A program made the position numbers and the translations under genes. From Sphingomonas sp. FARSPH (lineage in GTDB: Bacteria > Pseudomonadota > Alphaproteobacteria > Sphingomonadales > Sphingomonadaceae): a DNA stretch of 64,000 bases. Of this stretch, positions 52,482 to 61,518 are shown one piece after another. Under the pieces are notes generated by a model. That model searched no databases, had not been told where the DNA came from, and was given only the letters and a program-made list of their open reading frames with translations. The number at the start of each line of letters is the position of its first letter. Positions within the stretch are counted from its first letter, which is position 1. The DNA is taken from the NCBI RefSeq assembly GCF_003355005.1, contig NZ_CP029985.1:2936501-3000500 (forward strand), in the 5' to 3' direction.

Positions 52482-54812
52482 TCAGAAACGCGCGGACAGC
52501 CGCGCATAATAACTGCGGCCGTTCAGACCGATCGGCGTCTCCTCTCCCGTGGGAAAGCTGCCGCCGGTCGACCCGATCACGCTCGCTTGATCCGCAATTT
52601 GGTCGGGGCGTGCGTCGAACAGGTTCTGGACGCCCGCGCCGAGACGCAAGCCCTCGCGGACGCGATACCCAGCCGAGAGATCCACCGTCTCCTTGCCGCC
52701 GAACGTCTGCACCGCGACCAGCGGCTGCGACGTGTAAGTGCCGAACGCCGCAGCGTTGAGGCCCAGATCAAAACGGCCGCGGGTCAGGTCGACTTGCAGC
52801 GTCGCCTTCGCGCGTGGCTGTGCCGCGGTCAGGAACAAGATCGACTTGGTCGCGAGCAGTGGCAGGGTGGGCAGCACCGGGTTTGCGCGCAGGGTGTCCA
52901 GCCGATTGTTGAGGTAGCTGTAGCCGGCCGCGACCGACAGTCGGGTATCCGCGCCGAGGCTGCCCGCCCAACGCGCGGTCGCCTCGACGCCCTTCGTCGT
53001 CGTATCGACTGCGTTCGTGAAGAAGCGCACCTGACTGAAGCCCGTGATCCCGCTTCGCGCCAACACTGCCGCCACTGCGGCGCCGCCCAACTGCTCGCTG
53101 AGGGCGATTCGGTCGCGAATGCGGATGTGGAAATAGTCGACGGTGAAGGAGAAGCCGTCGAACGGTCCGATGACGAGACCCGCGGTCACGTTGCGCGATC
53201 GCTCGGGCTTCAGCGCGGTGGCACCGAGCGCCTGAGCCACGGGGTCGGCAACCGGCAGCGTCGCTACGGTCACCATTCGGCCGGCACTCGTCGCCCCCTG
53301 TATCGCACTGAAATACTGTTGCTGCAGCGACGGCGCGCGGAATCCCGTGCCGATCGTACCGCGGATCGCGAGCCCCGGCGTGGCGTCGAGCCGGGCGGTC
53401 GCCCGCCAGGTCGCCTGACCGCCGAAGTCGCTGTAATGATCGTAGCGTGCTGCTCCGCCAAGCAGCAGCGCAGCGAGTGGGCGCAACTCGGCGTCGAGGA
53501 AGGCCGCCCACGCGTCGCGCTTCTCGTCAGTCGGCGTGCGCGGGTTGAAGCCGGCGAAACCGTCCGCACCCAATCCGAAATAGGCCGCGGGCTCGCCGTT
53601 GCGGACGGCATAGCGCTCGTGTCGATATTGGCCGCCCGCGGCGATATTGCCGCCTGTCAGTACGCCGTCGAGCGCGCGTGCGAGCGTCAGGTCCGTGACA
53701 TATTGGTCGTAGGTGACGCCACCCGAGTCGAACCGGGTGGGGCTTGCCGCACCGAGCGAGACGTTGGCCGTGTCGTAAACGGTGAAGTCGGCCCGGTTGC
53801 GGCCAAAGCTCTGGCTCAAGTCCGCCCGTATCCCGGCTACGGTCGTGCGCACCCCGGCGGCTGCCTCCACGTCCGTGATGCGCGGTGCGATGATCGGCAG
53901 AAAGCCGTTCGGATAGATGATCGAGAAGCTGGGTAGGCGGAAGCCGGCGGCATTGTTCGACAGCTTTCGCGTGTACGTGCCGAACCCGTATAGTTCAGCC
54001 GCGCCAAGCGGCAGCGCGGCATCGAGTGCCGCGCTTGCCACGTCCGCGCGCGGGTCGCCGATGCGATAGGTGACGCGTCCAAGCCGCTGATCGACGAAAG
54101 CGCGGTTGGTCGGGTCCATCTGCCGCGCGCTGACAGCCCCGGTGACGTGGCCGCCGTCGCCAAGCGGCAGGCCAGCGCTCGCACTGGCGAGCGCCATGAG
54201 CCCGTCGCCTTCCTCCGTGACACCGCCCATGAGCTCGCCGGTGCCGCCAGTAGCGTTCGACCTCAGGATAATGTTCACCACCCCCGCGATCGCATCCGAG
54301 CCATATTGCGCAGCCGCGCCGTCGCGCAGCACCTCGATCCGCTCGATCGCCGCCTCCGGTATCGTGTCGAGGTCGACGCCCGCGGCACCACGACCGATCG
54401 AATTGTTGACGTTGAGCACCGCATTAGCGGCGCGGCGCTTGCCGTTCACCAGGACGAGGGTCTGGTCGGGTGAGAGTCCGCGCAGCGTCACTGGGCGGGT
54501 ATTGGCTGCGGTGGCGGTGGTTGCGGCACGCGCGAAGTTGATCGAGGGCTGGAGGAAGTTCAGCGCGCGGCCGAGATCGGGATAGCCGCTCCCGGTAAGC
54601 GTCTCGCCCGAGACGACGTCGATCGGCGCGGAGGAGGCGAGCGCGGTGCGTCCAACGGAGCGTGTCCCGGTGACGACGATGTCCGCACCGGGCGCAATCT
54701 CCGCCGGTTGTTCGGCCGATCCGGCGGGATCGGTCGACTGTGCTGCGACGGGCGCCGCAACCCATGCCATCGTGGCCGCCATCGTTCGTGCCGCCCAAAG
54801 CCCCGTGCGCAT
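52482..54812 (-). CDS. TonB-dependent receptor
   Basis: This 776-residue outer-membrane receptor has a signal peptide (MRTGLWAARTMAATMAWVAA, cleavage near PVAAQS). The plug begins DIVVTGTRSVGRTALASSAP and contains LRGLSPDQTLVLVNGKRR and AIERIEVLRDGAAAQYGSDA. The barrel ends GLNGRSYYARLSARF with a terminal Phe. It is probably the outer-membrane entry step for the substrate of the neighbouring MFS and phosphoesterase genes, but this is inferred from position only. Confidence 0.93.
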   Translation of the reverse strand: MRTGLWAARTMAATMAWVAAPVAAQSTDPAGSAEQPAEIAPGADIVVTGTRSVGRTALASSAPIDVVSGETLTGSGYPDLGRALNFLQPSINFARAATTATAANTRPVTLRGLSPDQTLVLVNGKRRAANAVLNVNNSIGRGAAGVDLDTIPEAAIERIEVLRDGAAAQYGSDAIAGVVNIILRSNATGGTGELMGGVTEEGDGLMALASASAGLPLGDGGHVTGAVSARQMDPTNRAFVDQRLGRVTYRIGDPRADVASAALDAALPLGAAELYGFGTYTRKLSNNAAGFRLPSFSIIYPNGFLPIIAPRITDVEAAAGVRTTVAGIRADLSQSFGRNRADFTVYDTANVSLGAASPTRFDSGGVTYDQYVTDLTLARALDGVLTGGNIAAGGQYRHERYAVRNGEPAAYFGLGADGFAGFNPRTPTDEKRDAWAAFLDAELRPLAALLLGGAARYDHYSDFGGQATWRATARLDATPGLAIRGTIGTGFRAPSLQQQYFSAIQGATSAGRMVTVATLPVADPVAQALGATALKPERSRNVTAGLVIGPFDGFSFTVDYFHIRIRDRIALSEQLGGAAVAAVLARSGITGFSQVRFFTNAVDTTTKGVEATARWAGSLGADTRLSVAAGYSYLNNRLDTLRANPVLPTLPLLATKSILFLTAAQPRAKATLQVDLTRGRFDLGLNAAAFGTYTSQPLVAVQTFGGKETVDLSAGYRVREGLRLGAGVQNLFDARPDQIADQASVIGSTGGSFPTGEETPIGLNGRSYYARLSARF

Positions 54813-54960
54813 CGTCCGCTCCCCCGCCCGTCGTCTGCGGCCCGCGATATACCGCTAGAGAGGCGAACCGCAGACCGCGGCGGTGCGCACGCCCGTTGCG
54901 GCGCCGACAACACCCGACGCCCGCGCATCCATGCTAAGAGCGGGTTGAGAGGAGCATGAT

Positions 54961-55377
54961 ATGACGGCAGTCCCCGACGGCTTCGAGCTGCACACGCGCA
55001 CGTCCCCACTGACCGCGCCATGGGAGCCGATCTATGCGCGACGGCACGCCGAGCGCTATCTCCTCGCGCTGGAGATACGCACTGCCCACACCAACTCGCG
55101 CGGCCTGCTGCATGGCGGCCTGATCGCGGCGCTCGCGGATAACGCGATGGGACTCAGCCTGGGCGAGATGCTGGCCGCCGAAGGCCGTCCCGCAACACGC
55201 GGTGCGATCACGACGTCACTGTCGATCGACTATTTAGACCGCGCCGACATCGGCGAATGGCTCGTCTTTACCACCGGCTTCATCCACGCCGGCAAGCGGA
55301 CCGCCGTAACTGAGGCGATAGTGACCGCAGGAGATCGCGTCATCGTCCGCGCGAACGCCGCATTCGCATTCTCATGA
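54961..55377 (+). CDS. PaaI-type hotdog-fold thioesterase
   Basis: This is a 138-residue protein with the PaaI/YiiD hotdog pattern: TNSRGLLHGGLIAALADNAM (the HGG helix), then ITTSLSIDYLDRADIGEWLV and TAVTEAIVTAGDRVIVRANA. Such enzymes hydrolyse acyl-CoA thioesters. GAGAGGAG precedes the ATG. It is divergent from the TonB receptor gene and is a single-gene unit. Confidence 0.88.
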   Translation: MTAVPDGFELHTRTSPLTAPWEPIYARRHAERYLLALEIRTAHTNSRGLLHGGLIAALADNAMGLSLGEMLAAEGRPATRGAITTSLSIDYLDRADIGEWLVFTTGFIHAGKRTAVTEAIVTAGDRVIVRANAAFAFS

Positions 55378-55666
55378 GGCGCAACCGAACAGTGCGTCAA
55401 TGCTCCGGTACTTTGACGCGTAGCGCGACCAAAAACTGGCTCTTTTGACCCAGTTGCGGTCATTCAGCGGCCTTTATGCGCTTCCCAACTTCGCTCGTTC
55501 GTTCATACGAAATGATGAGGCCCCGAAGGAGCCGCGAAGGCTGACGCGGAACGACGTGAAGCGGACAAAGCCGCCATCTATCGAGGTCTAGTCGAACGGG
55601 GTTCAACCGAGAGCAGCCATTCACGAGCGTCCTGATTGGCATCGAAATTTCGGAATGGGGCTGGCC
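55378..55666. other. Intergenic region with repeat copy 3
   Basis: The 289-bp gap between convergent thioesterase and AraC genes is largely filled by a dispersed repeat (55443-55571). No gene is seen. Confidence 0.6.
55443..55571 (-). repeat. Dispersed intergenic repeat, copy 3 (long)
   Basis: On the minus strand, GCTTTGTCCGCTTC is followed about 50 bases later by ATGAACGAACGAGCGAAGTT, then CTGAATGACCGCAACTGGGT. The layout and spacing match copy 4 at 57664-57800. Confidence 0.7.
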
Positions 55667-56557
55667 CTAAAGCGCCGCTTTCAACTGCCGAGGGGTCTTG
55701 CCATGAATGGCCCGCACACGGCGGGCAAAATGGGATCGTGAGGCATAGCCGGCTGCTTGAGCCACCTGCATCACGGAATAGCCGGACGATCCCAGAAGCG
55801 CACGCGCCGTTGCCATGCGGACGGACAGCGACACCTCCCGGAACGATGTTCCCGATCTGCCCAACTGGCGGCGAAGGGTGGACGCTCCAATGCCAAGCTC
55901 GGCCGCGACCTCGTCGACCTGCCATGCCCGCCCCGGATCGGCCAAGATGATCGCTTCGACCTGTTCTCTCCGGCCGACAGCCGTCAGCATCCCGGCGACC
56001 GGGGTTTCCGCCAGCAGCACCAGGATTTCCAGGACGCGGTAGCGTGCCACGGTCGCGGCGACCGCTACATCCATCCCGGTCAACGCACTGGCGGCGTGGC
56101 CATATGCCTCGACAAGCGCTGGCGTCAGGCTAATGTCGAGCCGATCGGGTATGGCACCGGTCACCGGGAGGCGCAGGTTGCTGCGTAACGTCCGGCGAAG
56201 AATGTCGTCGACCGTGATGCAGATCGATTCATATCGGCCGGATGCAGGATCGGGATTGTTGACCAGATCGAAATCCATGCCGGCCGGGATCACGAACGGA
56301 ACACCTGCGGCGAATGTCTGCGCCACATCGCCGCGCCAGACTTCCTTGGTGCCGCTTAACACAACCACGACCGCCGGATGCTCCATCCGACTGCGGGCGA
56401 TGCGTTCGCGCTCCTGGATACAATAGCCGAAGATGCGAACGCCGCTGTCCGCACCATGAGCGACAGTGCCCTGCACGCCTGCCGGTGCACGCAAGTCAGC
56501 TAACCGGCTCAATAGTAGCGCTCGCAGCGCTTTGTGATCGTAGGCTCTGATCGGCAT
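55667..56557 (-). CDS. AraC family transcriptional regulator
   Basis: This 296-residue protein has an N-terminal sensor part (HPAVVVVLSGTKEVWRGDVA) of the AraC_N/CdhR-like type, and a C-terminal double HTH near residues 195-290 (WQVDEVAAELGIGASTLRRQ; YSVMQVAQAAGYASRSHFAR, then PRQLKAAL). It is divergent from the lactonase-like gene and is a likely activator of it. Confidence 0.9.
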   Translation of the reverse strand: MPIRAYDHKALRALLLSRLADLRAPAGVQGTVAHGADSGVRIFGYCIQERERIARSRMEHPAVVVVLSGTKEVWRGDVAQTFAAGVPFVIPAGMDFDLVNNPDPASGRYESICITVDDILRRTLRSNLRLPVTGAIPDRLDISLTPALVEAYGHAASALTGMDVAVAATVARYRVLEILVLLAETPVAGMLTAVGRREQVEAIILADPGRAWQVDEVAAELGIGASTLRRQLGRSGTSFREVSLSVRMATARALLGSSGYSVMQVAQAAGYASRSHFARRVRAIHGKTPRQLKAAL

Positions 56558-56688
56558 GGCACGACAATCGCCCGATCGCTCAGGCCCGGCAAGGACGCAG
56601 TGAGCGTTTCGGGCGCAAATACGAGCATCGCCGGCGCATAGGCTCCTCGATGTCCGGGCATTGTCACATCTTATTCGAGGAGAACGCC

Positions 56689-57537
56689 ATGCCTGTTTCG
56701 CTGTGGTCCCGTTTCGTAGCGGGGTGCCTGTCCCTTATCGTGAGCGTGGGCGTTCAAGCCACGGCGCCCAAAGCCGAGGTGATGATCTGGCGCCTGGATT
56801 GCGGTCAGATCGTGATGAAGGACGCCTCGCCGTTATCCGATACCGGGATCTACGACGGCCAATCCCGTCGGCTGAGCGTCGGCTGCTATCTGATCCGCCA
56901 CGGCAAGGAGTTGATGCTATGGGATGCGGGCCTTCCAACCTCGCTGCTCGGCAAGCCCATAGATCAACAGCCGATCAGCCCTACCTTGGCGGTTGACCTT
57001 CTGACCCAGCTTGCTCGCCTCGGCATTCGTCCATCCGATATTACCAGGCTGGCGCTAAGCCACTACCACTTTGACCATGCGGGACAGGCGGCGACATTCC
57101 CCACAGCCACGTTGATGATCGGAGCTGCAGACTGGACTGCGTTGCATTCCAAGAAGATGCCTTTCGGTGCGGACCCAGCCCTCCTTGCGCCTTGGCTGAA
57201 TGGGAAAGGCAAAGTCGACCCGATCGAAGGAGACCGCGATGTGTTCGGCGACGGCTCGGTGGTCATTCTCGCAACGCCAGGACATACACCCGGCTCCACT
57301 GCACTGCTGGTACGCCTGCCCAAGACCGGTCCCGTGCTCCTGAGCGGAGACGTCGTCCATCTGGAAGCGCAATGGCCATTGTCGGCCGTGCCGACCTGGA
57401 ACACGCAACGCGCCGACAGCTTGGCATCTATGAATCGGTTGCAGAAGCTTGCATCCAACCTCGACGCCACGATCATAGTGCAGCACGACCCAGCCGATAT
57501 TCCGAAGCTTGCCGCCTTCCCCAAAGCGTCTCGATAA
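56689..57537 (+). CDS. Exported MBL-fold hydrolase, N-acyl homoserine lactonase-like
   Basis: This is a 282-residue metallo-beta-lactamase-fold protein with a signal peptide (MPVSLWSRFVAGCLSLIVSV, cleavage near VQA). GAGGAG precedes the ATG. The metal motif is LALSHYHFDHAGQA (HxHxDH); TPGHTPGSTALLV, LLSGDVVHLE and VQHDPADIPK carry the later His/Asp/His ligands. The layout and the opening LDCGQIVMKD resemble AiiA-type quorum-quenching lactonases. A signal peptide would put it in the periplasm. The substrate is inferred, and other lactones are possible. Confidence 0.82.
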   Translation: MPVSLWSRFVAGCLSLIVSVGVQATAPKAEVMIWRLDCGQIVMKDASPLSDTGIYDGQSRRLSVGCYLIRHGKELMLWDAGLPTSLLGKPIDQQPISPTLAVDLLTQLARLGIRPSDITRLALSHYHFDHAGQAATFPTATLMIGAADWTALHSKKMPFGADPALLAPWLNGKGKVDPIEGDRDVFGDGSVVILATPGHTPGSTALLVRLPKTGPVLLSGDVVHLEAQWPLSAVPTWNTQRADSLASMNRLQKLASNLDATIIVQHDPADIPKLAAFPKASR

Positions 57538-57663
57538 AACGGAGCCGCGCCGCCGTTGGGAAGGTCGGAAGGACAGGAAAGGCAGCCTCGGTTCCTGATA
57601 CCTCCTGGTTTGATCATTTTACGATGAGCCGGGAATAGGCCGTCGTACGCCGCCGCGGTAACG

Positions 57664-57800
57664 GCTTGACCCACTTCTGGCCATTCAGGGTGCCTTGCCC
57701 GCTCCCCAGCTTCTGCCGTTCGTTCATATCGCAAACGGTCGCTGACCCGCGGTCACCTCCGCTCAGGGAATACCCGGCATTGGGGGAAAGCGGACATAGC
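57664..57800 (-). repeat. Dispersed intergenic repeat, copy 4 (long)
   Basis: On the minus strand it reads GCTATGTCCGCTTTCCCCCA, a spacer, ATGAACGAACGGCAGAAGCT, GGGGAGCGGGCAAGGC and CTGAATGGCCAGAAGTGGGT. It is the best-preserved copy in the window and fills the gap after the lactonase-like gene. Confidence 0.75.
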
Positions 57801-57817
57801 TTTTGCGGAAGACGGGA

Positions 57818-58033
57818 TCAGCAGAGCGTCTGGAATGGGTGCTGGCTAGCCGCGAATAACTCGTGCCCCTTGTCGTCGGTCAGCCTGACCAGATGTATAC
57901 CGCGCTTCTGAGCTGCATCTATCAGCTCCGCCACCCCGCCGTTCACCTCCACCCATTTCAGGTTGCGCTGGCTCATCGTAGCGCCACCGGAGGCGACCTT
58001 AGACATCCAATCATCGATTTTCTCCGATCGCAT
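57818..58033 (-). CDS. Small hypothetical protein
   Basis: This is a 71-residue protein from MRSEKIDDWMSKVASGGATM with a near-perfect ribosome binding site (AGGAGGA) seven bases upstream. The sequence NLKWVEVNGGVAELIDAAQK then GIHLVRLTDDKGHELFAASQ looks like a compact alpha/beta domain. I do not recognise the family. It stands alone next to a dispersed repeat. Confidence 0.6.
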   Translation of the reverse strand: MRSEKIDDWMSKVASGGATMSQRNLKWVEVNGGVAELIDAAQKRGIHLVRLTDDKGHELFAASQHPFQTLC

Positions 58034-58127
58034 CGGCGTCCTCCTCTTGCCGGCAACTATACAGTCCAACGAGGTCTTCCGCTATTGTGCGGAAGCGGAC
58101 CATCGCTCCTCGGGGGAAGCGGACGAT
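58034..58127. other. Spacer with GCGGA words
   Basis: The words GGAAGCGGACCAT and GGGGAAGCGGACGAT occur here. They resemble the GAAAGCGGACAT end of the long dispersed repeats, so this may be a further decayed fragment. Confidence 0.35.
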
Positions 58128-58355
58128 CTACGAATGACTCTTGAAGCAAAAAACGCACACAGGAATGGGCGATAGCGCAAAAGTCGAGAAGACCAGCAAC
58201 TCGTCCAACTTCCAATGTGCGTCTGTGCCCGCCCAAGCGAGGGTGAACCACATGCCAGCCCCTACAATGAGGGTATAGCAAACCGCCGCGACGCGAGCGG
58301 TGATGTCCACGCTTCCTGGCATCCCCCGTGATACCACTAGCCTTAATCGCTGCAT
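58128..58355 (-). CDS. Small hypothetical membrane protein
   Basis: This 75-residue frame from MQRLRLVVSRGMPGSVDITA has two hydrophobic segments (VAAVCYTLIVGAGMWFTLAW and LLVFSTFALSPIPVCVFCF). The alternation of charged loop and membrane segments looks protein-like. No family is known and the start signal is weak. Confidence 0.45.
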   Translation of the reverse strand: MQRLRLVVSRGMPGSVDITARVAAVCYTLIVGAGMWFTLAWAGTDAHWKLDELLVFSTFALSPIPVCVFCFKSHS

Positions 58356-58520
58356 ATGGGCGGAAGCGTACATCCAGCGGGCGGCCTGAGCGGATGCCTC
58401 TGTTACTGACGCTTGACCACATGCGTAATCGCTGGTTACCGGTGCTCTCGGCGCTCAGGACGATCAACACCGAGCAGGGTGGAAGACGTACGCGCTCTCT
58501 GGGAGGCGGGTTTGGGCGGC

Positions 58521-59948
58521 ATGTTTGGAGGTCTTTTTGCGCTGGTGGCGGTCGCGACGACTGCGCCAGACTATGCTGGGCGCTTACGCGCGGACGCGGC
58601 CGCCTTTCGCGCCGAGGTGACCGACTCTCATCCCGGCCTCGTCAACGCTCGTGACACCCAGTTTCGCAGCCGGCTTGACGCTGCCTACGCGCAGGCATTG
58701 CGCCGCGCGCGAACGACGAGAACCTATGCGCAATACAGCTGGGCACTCTCTGAACTGACCTCGGCGTTCGACGACGGGCACCTCGGGATCATGCCGGACC
58801 CAAAGGCTGACGCTGACTATCCCTGGGCTTTTTCATGGCCCGGGTTCGTGACGGAACTCGCCGCCGACGGGCACAGGGTCTCGGCGTCCGAAGAGGGCGG
58901 AGTCTCAGCGGGTGCGCTGCTGGTCGGCTGCGACGGTAGGAGCGTCGACCGCTTGGCCGCAGACCGGATCGGGCGGTTCATGGGAAGCTGGAGCCTCGCC
59001 AGCCAGCGCCGTGCGCAGGCGGCGACGCTGTTCCTGCCCCCCGACAACCCATGGCTCGGCACCATCCGGCGGTGCACCTTCGAGCAAGGAGGCGTCCGCC
59101 GGACCGTGACTCTTCATTGGCGGCCAATCGAAGCGGCCAAGCGCAAGCAGCTGCTTGCCCGGTCGCGCGAACGCTTTCACGCGCCCGTGGCGCTGGAGCG
59201 ACTGGCTGACGGGACCGTCTGGGTCGGTCTGGGGTCGTTCGACAGCGACGCCACGTCCCCCGACGGACGCGCGCTTGACACGCTGGTGGGCCGGATCGAC
59301 GCAGACGCGGGCGAACTACGGACGGCTCCTCGCGTCGTGTTCGACTTGCGCGGCAACAATGGTGGTTCGTCCGCATGGATCAACCGATTGGCTTCATCGC
59401 TCTGGAGCAAGCCTTTTGTCGACGCCAGACGACCCGACGGCGGCTACGCCGAATGGCGGGTCTCGCCGGGTAATATCGAGCGGATGCAAACCTATCAGAC
59501 GCAGGCGGCCGCTCGACGAGAGATCGATCCCAATTTCTACAACTGGGCGACCAGGACGCTCGGCGGAATGGAGGGGGCGTTGCGCGATCACCAGGCATTG
59601 TGGACCGAGCCGCACGGATCGCGGGCGCCCCGCCCGGTGGCGCCGCCCAATCCGGTGGCGAGCAAGGTGTTCGTGCTGACCGACTACGCCTGCGCGTCGG
59701 CATGCCTCGACGCAGTTGATCTGCTCACCGCGCTCGGCGGCGTACAGGTTGGGCAGGATACCAACGCGGACACCGATTACATGGAGATCCGCGAGCGCAA
59801 GCTCGCCGATGGTACCGTCATATGGGTGCCCATGAAAGTCTATCGCGACCGCCCACGCGGCTCCAACGTTCCTGCCGTTGCTCAACACGCCTGGGATGGC
59901 CGGATGGCCGACACCGCTGGGCTTCAGCGATGGATCGCAACACTCTGA
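58521..59948 (+). CDS. S41 (tail-specific) peptidase-like protein
   Basis: This protein of about 475 residues is taken from MFGGLFALVAVATTAPDYAG, which supplies a signal peptide; GTG at 58476 and TTG at 58413 are alternative starts. An N-terminal helical part (YAQYSWALSELTSAFDDGHL) and a PDZ-like middle region (SAGALLVGCDGRSVDRLAAD) precede the S41 core. That core includes RVVFDLRGNNGGSSAWINRL and VFVLTDYACASACLDAVDLL, where the Ser of CASAC is the expected nucleophile. It is probably periplasmic. The neighbouring genes give no hint of its target. Confidence 0.78.
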   Translation: MFGGLFALVAVATTAPDYAGRLRADAAAFRAEVTDSHPGLVNARDTQFRSRLDAAYAQALRRARTTRTYAQYSWALSELTSAFDDGHLGIMPDPKADADYPWAFSWPGFVTELAADGHRVSASEEGGVSAGALLVGCDGRSVDRLAADRIGRFMGSWSLASQRRAQAATLFLPPDNPWLGTIRRCTFEQGGVRRTVTLHWRPIEAAKRKQLLARSRERFHAPVALERLADGTVWVGLGSFDSDATSPDGRALDTLVGRIDADAGELRTAPRVVFDLRGNNGGSSAWINRLASSLWSKPFVDARRPDGGYAEWRVSPGNIERMQTYQTQAAARREIDPNFYNWATRTLGGMEGALRDHQALWTEPHGSRAPRPVAPPNPVASKVFVLTDYACASACLDAVDLLTALGGVQVGQDTNADTDYMEIRERKLADGTVIWVPMKVYRDRPRGSNVPAVAQHAWDGRMADTAGLQRWIATL

Positions 59949-60084
59949 GCGAGGAGGCCGGCAGTCCGTGAACGTCCGCTATTGGGCGTGAGTGGAACGT
60001 CCGCTTCGACCGACGTGCCAAACTACGCGGACGGCCGGTCTTGGGGTAAGCGGACGTCCACAAAGCCTGAGCGGCATTCAGGGG
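59949..60084. other. Intergenic spacer with repeat-like words
   Basis: GAACGTCCGCTATTGGGC, GAACGTCCGCTTCG, AAGCGGACGTCC and CGGCATTCAGGGG occur within 136 bp between convergent genes. They are reminiscent of the dispersed repeat family but are rearranged. Confidence 0.4.
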
Positions 60085-61518
60085 TTACGACGCCAATCGA
60101 ACTGCGTTGCGTCCCGCCGCCTTCGCTGCGTAGAGCGCCTGATCCGCTCGATGAGCGAGATCGGCAAAGCTCTCGGATGGACGGGCAGCGGCAACGCCGA
60201 CGCTCAGGCTAAGCATTGTTACTGCCGTCTCATCAAAGGCGAGCGGCTCGCGCCGGGCGGCGGCGCCGATGCGTTGCCCGATAACGTGCGCTTGATCGAG
60301 GTCGCTGCCGGGCAGGAGGATCATGAACTCGTCGCCGCCAAGGCGTCCGATCACATCATTTGAGCGAACCTGCGCCGTGAGGATATGTGCTAAGTGGCAC
60401 AGCGCGCGGTCTCCTGCCTGATGCCCCCAGCGATCGTTGATCGATTTGAAATGATCAAGATCGACGGCGATCACGCTGAGCTGCTGCGTTTCGTCCCGGC
60501 GGTGGAATTGGTGCCCAACTACCAGATCAAAGCCCGCGCGGTTGAACAAACCGGTCAGCGGGTCGGTGATCGCCTTCTCCATCATTTCCTTGTCGTGTTC
60601 GGCAAGCGCCGCGGTAATACGCGCGCGCTTCGTCACCTCGGCGGCGACCGGCAGCGCAGTAAGGAGAAGGATGGCGAGGAACGCTTGAAAAAGGTGCGCC
60701 TGTCCTACTGGGCCCTCGGCGAGCATTGCGATTGGTCCTCGAGTATACATTGTCGCAATCCCGCCGATAACCGCGACGATGACCACGGCCGCCTTGGTTC
60801 CGAGCCGACCGGTGCGGAACGTAGTAAGCATTATGGGCGGAAACAGCAAAAACAACAGTGGGCGATCCGCTACGAAGAAGACCCCATAGGCGACCAGCGC
60901 GGTGAACGTCAGCAGTGTGAACGTCTCGAGCCGCAGTCGCCAAGTCTTGCTCCGAAAGCACGCGACGAACTCACCGCGAAAGGTCGCCAGCAAGACTGGG
61001 GTGAAGACGAGCAGGCCAAGCCCGTCGCTCAGCGCCCAGATTGAAAACGACGATCCAATAGCCTCGCCGAAAACCAGGAAGGCTGTCGCCGCACCTACCA
61101 GCCCGCTCACACATGGCGCGATGACGCCTGCCGTCCCAATAAAGCGCAGCGTCGCCCCGGGGGATTGCAAAAGCCCGTCGATTGTACGCGCGGGACAGAT
61201 CAGACGCGCAGCAATTGCGACTTCGATGACGTTGGCCGCGGAATAGAGCAGTGGACCGGCGATCGTATCTCGCGTTATCAGGTTGGCAGCAACGTTGGCG
61301 ATAAAACCGGCGCTCAATATGGTCAGCCAGCGCGGCTTGCCGTCAACGAGCAGCAAGGCAAGGAGAACGGCGTTGGCGGGCCAGATCGTGGCGATGTCGC
61401 GACCGTTGCTCGTCAAATGGATCATCGCGGAGGCAGAGACAAAGTAGAGGGAAGCTGCAAGGAGCCAGAGGCGGGTGGCGTCTGCGGCATGAGCTGCAGG
61501 ACGATTCTGATTGGCCAT
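60085..61518 (-). CDS. Diguanylate cyclase with MASE1 membrane sensor
   Basis: This protein of about 477 residues starts at MANQNRPAAHAADATRLWLL. Residues ~15-300 hold eight or more hydrophobic segments with IWPANAVLLALLLVDGKPRW, a MASE1 sensor. The GGDEF domain (~310-477) contains DPLTGLFNRAGFD, DLDHFKSINDRWGHQAGD and the active motif GGDEF. RSND stands five residues before it, matching the RxxD product-inhibition site. It makes cyclic di-GMP and is probably feedback-inhibited. An upstream ATG at 61704 is in frame but lies in a repeat. Confidence 0.92.
   Translation of the reverse strand: MANQNRPAAHAADATRLWLLAASLYFVSASAMIHLTSNGRDIATIWPANAVLLALLLVDGKPRWLTILSAGFIANVAANLITRDTIAGPLLYSAANVIEVAIAARLICPARTIDGLLQSPGATLRFIGTAGVIAPCVSGLVGAATAFLVFGEAIGSSFSIWALSDGLGLLVFTPVLLATFRGEFVACFRSKTWRLRLETFTLLTFTALVAYGVFFVADRPLLFLLFPPIMLTTFRTGRLGTKAAVVIVAVIGGIATMYTRGPIAMLAEGPVGQAHLFQAFLAILLLTALPVAAEVTKRARITAALAEHDKEMMEKAITDPLTGLFNRAGFDLVVGHQFHRRDETQQLSVIAVDLDHFKSINDRWGHQAGDRALCHLAHILTAQVRSNDVIGRLGGDEFMILLPGSDLDQAHVIGQRIGAAARREPLAFDETAVTMLSLSVGVAAARPSESFADLAHRADQALYAAKAAGRNAVRLAS

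Noticed and set aside
51858..53936. 692-codon plus-strand frame across the LysR and TonB receptor genes
   Set aside because: Spans two confident minus-strand genes and has no family features.
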